64,000 bases of DNA from Craspedostauros australis (taxonomy: Eukaryota > Bacillariophyta > Bacillariophyceae > Mastogloiales > Achnanthaceae), in contig JAMXDE010000054.1 of assembly GCA_026770025.1 (NCBI GenBank), positions 62,001 through 126,000 of the forward strand, read 5' to 3'. The translations under genes were made by a program, and so were the position numbers. This document shows positions 63,749-64,000 of the stretch, piece by piece (position 1 is the stretch's first letter; the number at the start of each line of letters is the position of its first letter). Below the pieces are notes generated by a model. That model had not been told where the DNA came from, made no database searches, and worked only from the letters and a program-made list of their open reading frames with translations.

Positions 63749-64000
63749 ATGTTGCGTGCTGGGGATTGTGTGAAGGTGGCACCTCACACTGACTCAAATG
63801 ACAAGATCCGTGACCTGGGCGTATGCCATGTTGAGTTTGCAATGAAGCAGACCACGGACGGCGCTACAATCAAACGCGATGAGCCTCTTGCACCAGGAGA
63901 GGTGGCGATGGTCATGGTGACCCCAGTCATGGGGCAGCGCCGAATGTACATCGTTCGTGAGGATCTGTGCGCACCACACAGCCTTGCTACCTTTGCACGG
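63749..64000 (+). CDS. Partial gene at right edge
   Basis: Open from an ATG at 63749 to the window end (84 codons: MLRAGDCVKVAPHTDSNDK to DLCAPHSLATFAR), so the 3' end is missing. The same frame stays open upstream to about 63675 and includes SCNHCPLHL, preceded by an acceptor-like aacacag, so this may be an internal exon with a small Cys/His motif. Composition is clearly protein-like; family not recognised. Confidence 0.45.
   Translation, partial: MLRAGDCVKVAPHTDSNDKIRDLGVCHVEFAMKQTTDGATIKRDEPLAPGEVAMVMVTPVMGQRRMYIVREDLCAPHSLATFAR

Noticed and set aside
1-64000. tRNA, rRNA or CRISPR features
   Set aside because: No B-box-like or cloverleaf-forming sequence, rRNA motif or regularly spaced short repeat array was noticed; the only regular array is the 195-bp one in the transposon.

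Overview
The window reads as nuclear DNA of a photosynthetic stramenopile, most likely a diatom. Four things point there: a secreted Cys-rich protein built on S-C-N-G-x-x-A-C repeats (left edge), an organelle exonuclease whose leader carries an ASSF-type site like the ASAF motif that targets diatom plastids, short GT-AG introns of about 190-220 bp, and Ty1/copia elements and gene families that look diatom-like. Species cannot be named from sequence alone.

Layout. 1-967: Cys-rich secreted protein. 1778-4557: a 2.8-kb non-autonomous element with long inverted ends, a 10-bp target duplication and an internal array of about 195-bp units; a second, smaller inverted-repeat element (2478-3005) sits inside one unit. 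5191-13340: retroelement-rich, with an old LTR, a young copia copy (5465-11355, broken in its front part), and a diverged LTR (12155-12933) among decayed coding sequence. 13650-15782: a broken gene of unknown family. 17-46 kb: a compact host-gene block with a RING-H2 membrane protein, an acidic/Arg-Ser protein, a CRAL-TRIO lipid-binding protein, a Trp-repeat protein, a glycosidase-like type II membrane protein, a sulfotransferase, an ammonium transporter, a multipass membrane protein, an FKBP-TPR protein and two tandem 5'-3' exonuclease paralogs. 45769-48141: an ankyrin-repeat gene, directly followed by a whole-looking 7.6-kb copia element (48155-55769). 55.8-64 kb: repeats, a second copy of the small inverted-repeat element, an intact-looking piggyBac transposase gene (58386-60770) and the start of a gene running off the right edge.

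The host genes do not form a pathway. Several enter the secretory route (type II membrane proteins with glycosidase-like and sulfotransferase domains, RING membrane protein, ammonium transporter), and the two exonucleases probably act on organelle DNA. The strongest unusual signals are a DNA polymerase A fragment placed N-terminal to the exonuclease domain in both exonuclease paralogs, an 881-bp block about 97% identical between them with sharp edges (gene conversion or recent partial duplication), and the nested non-autonomous DNA elements with clear target duplications.
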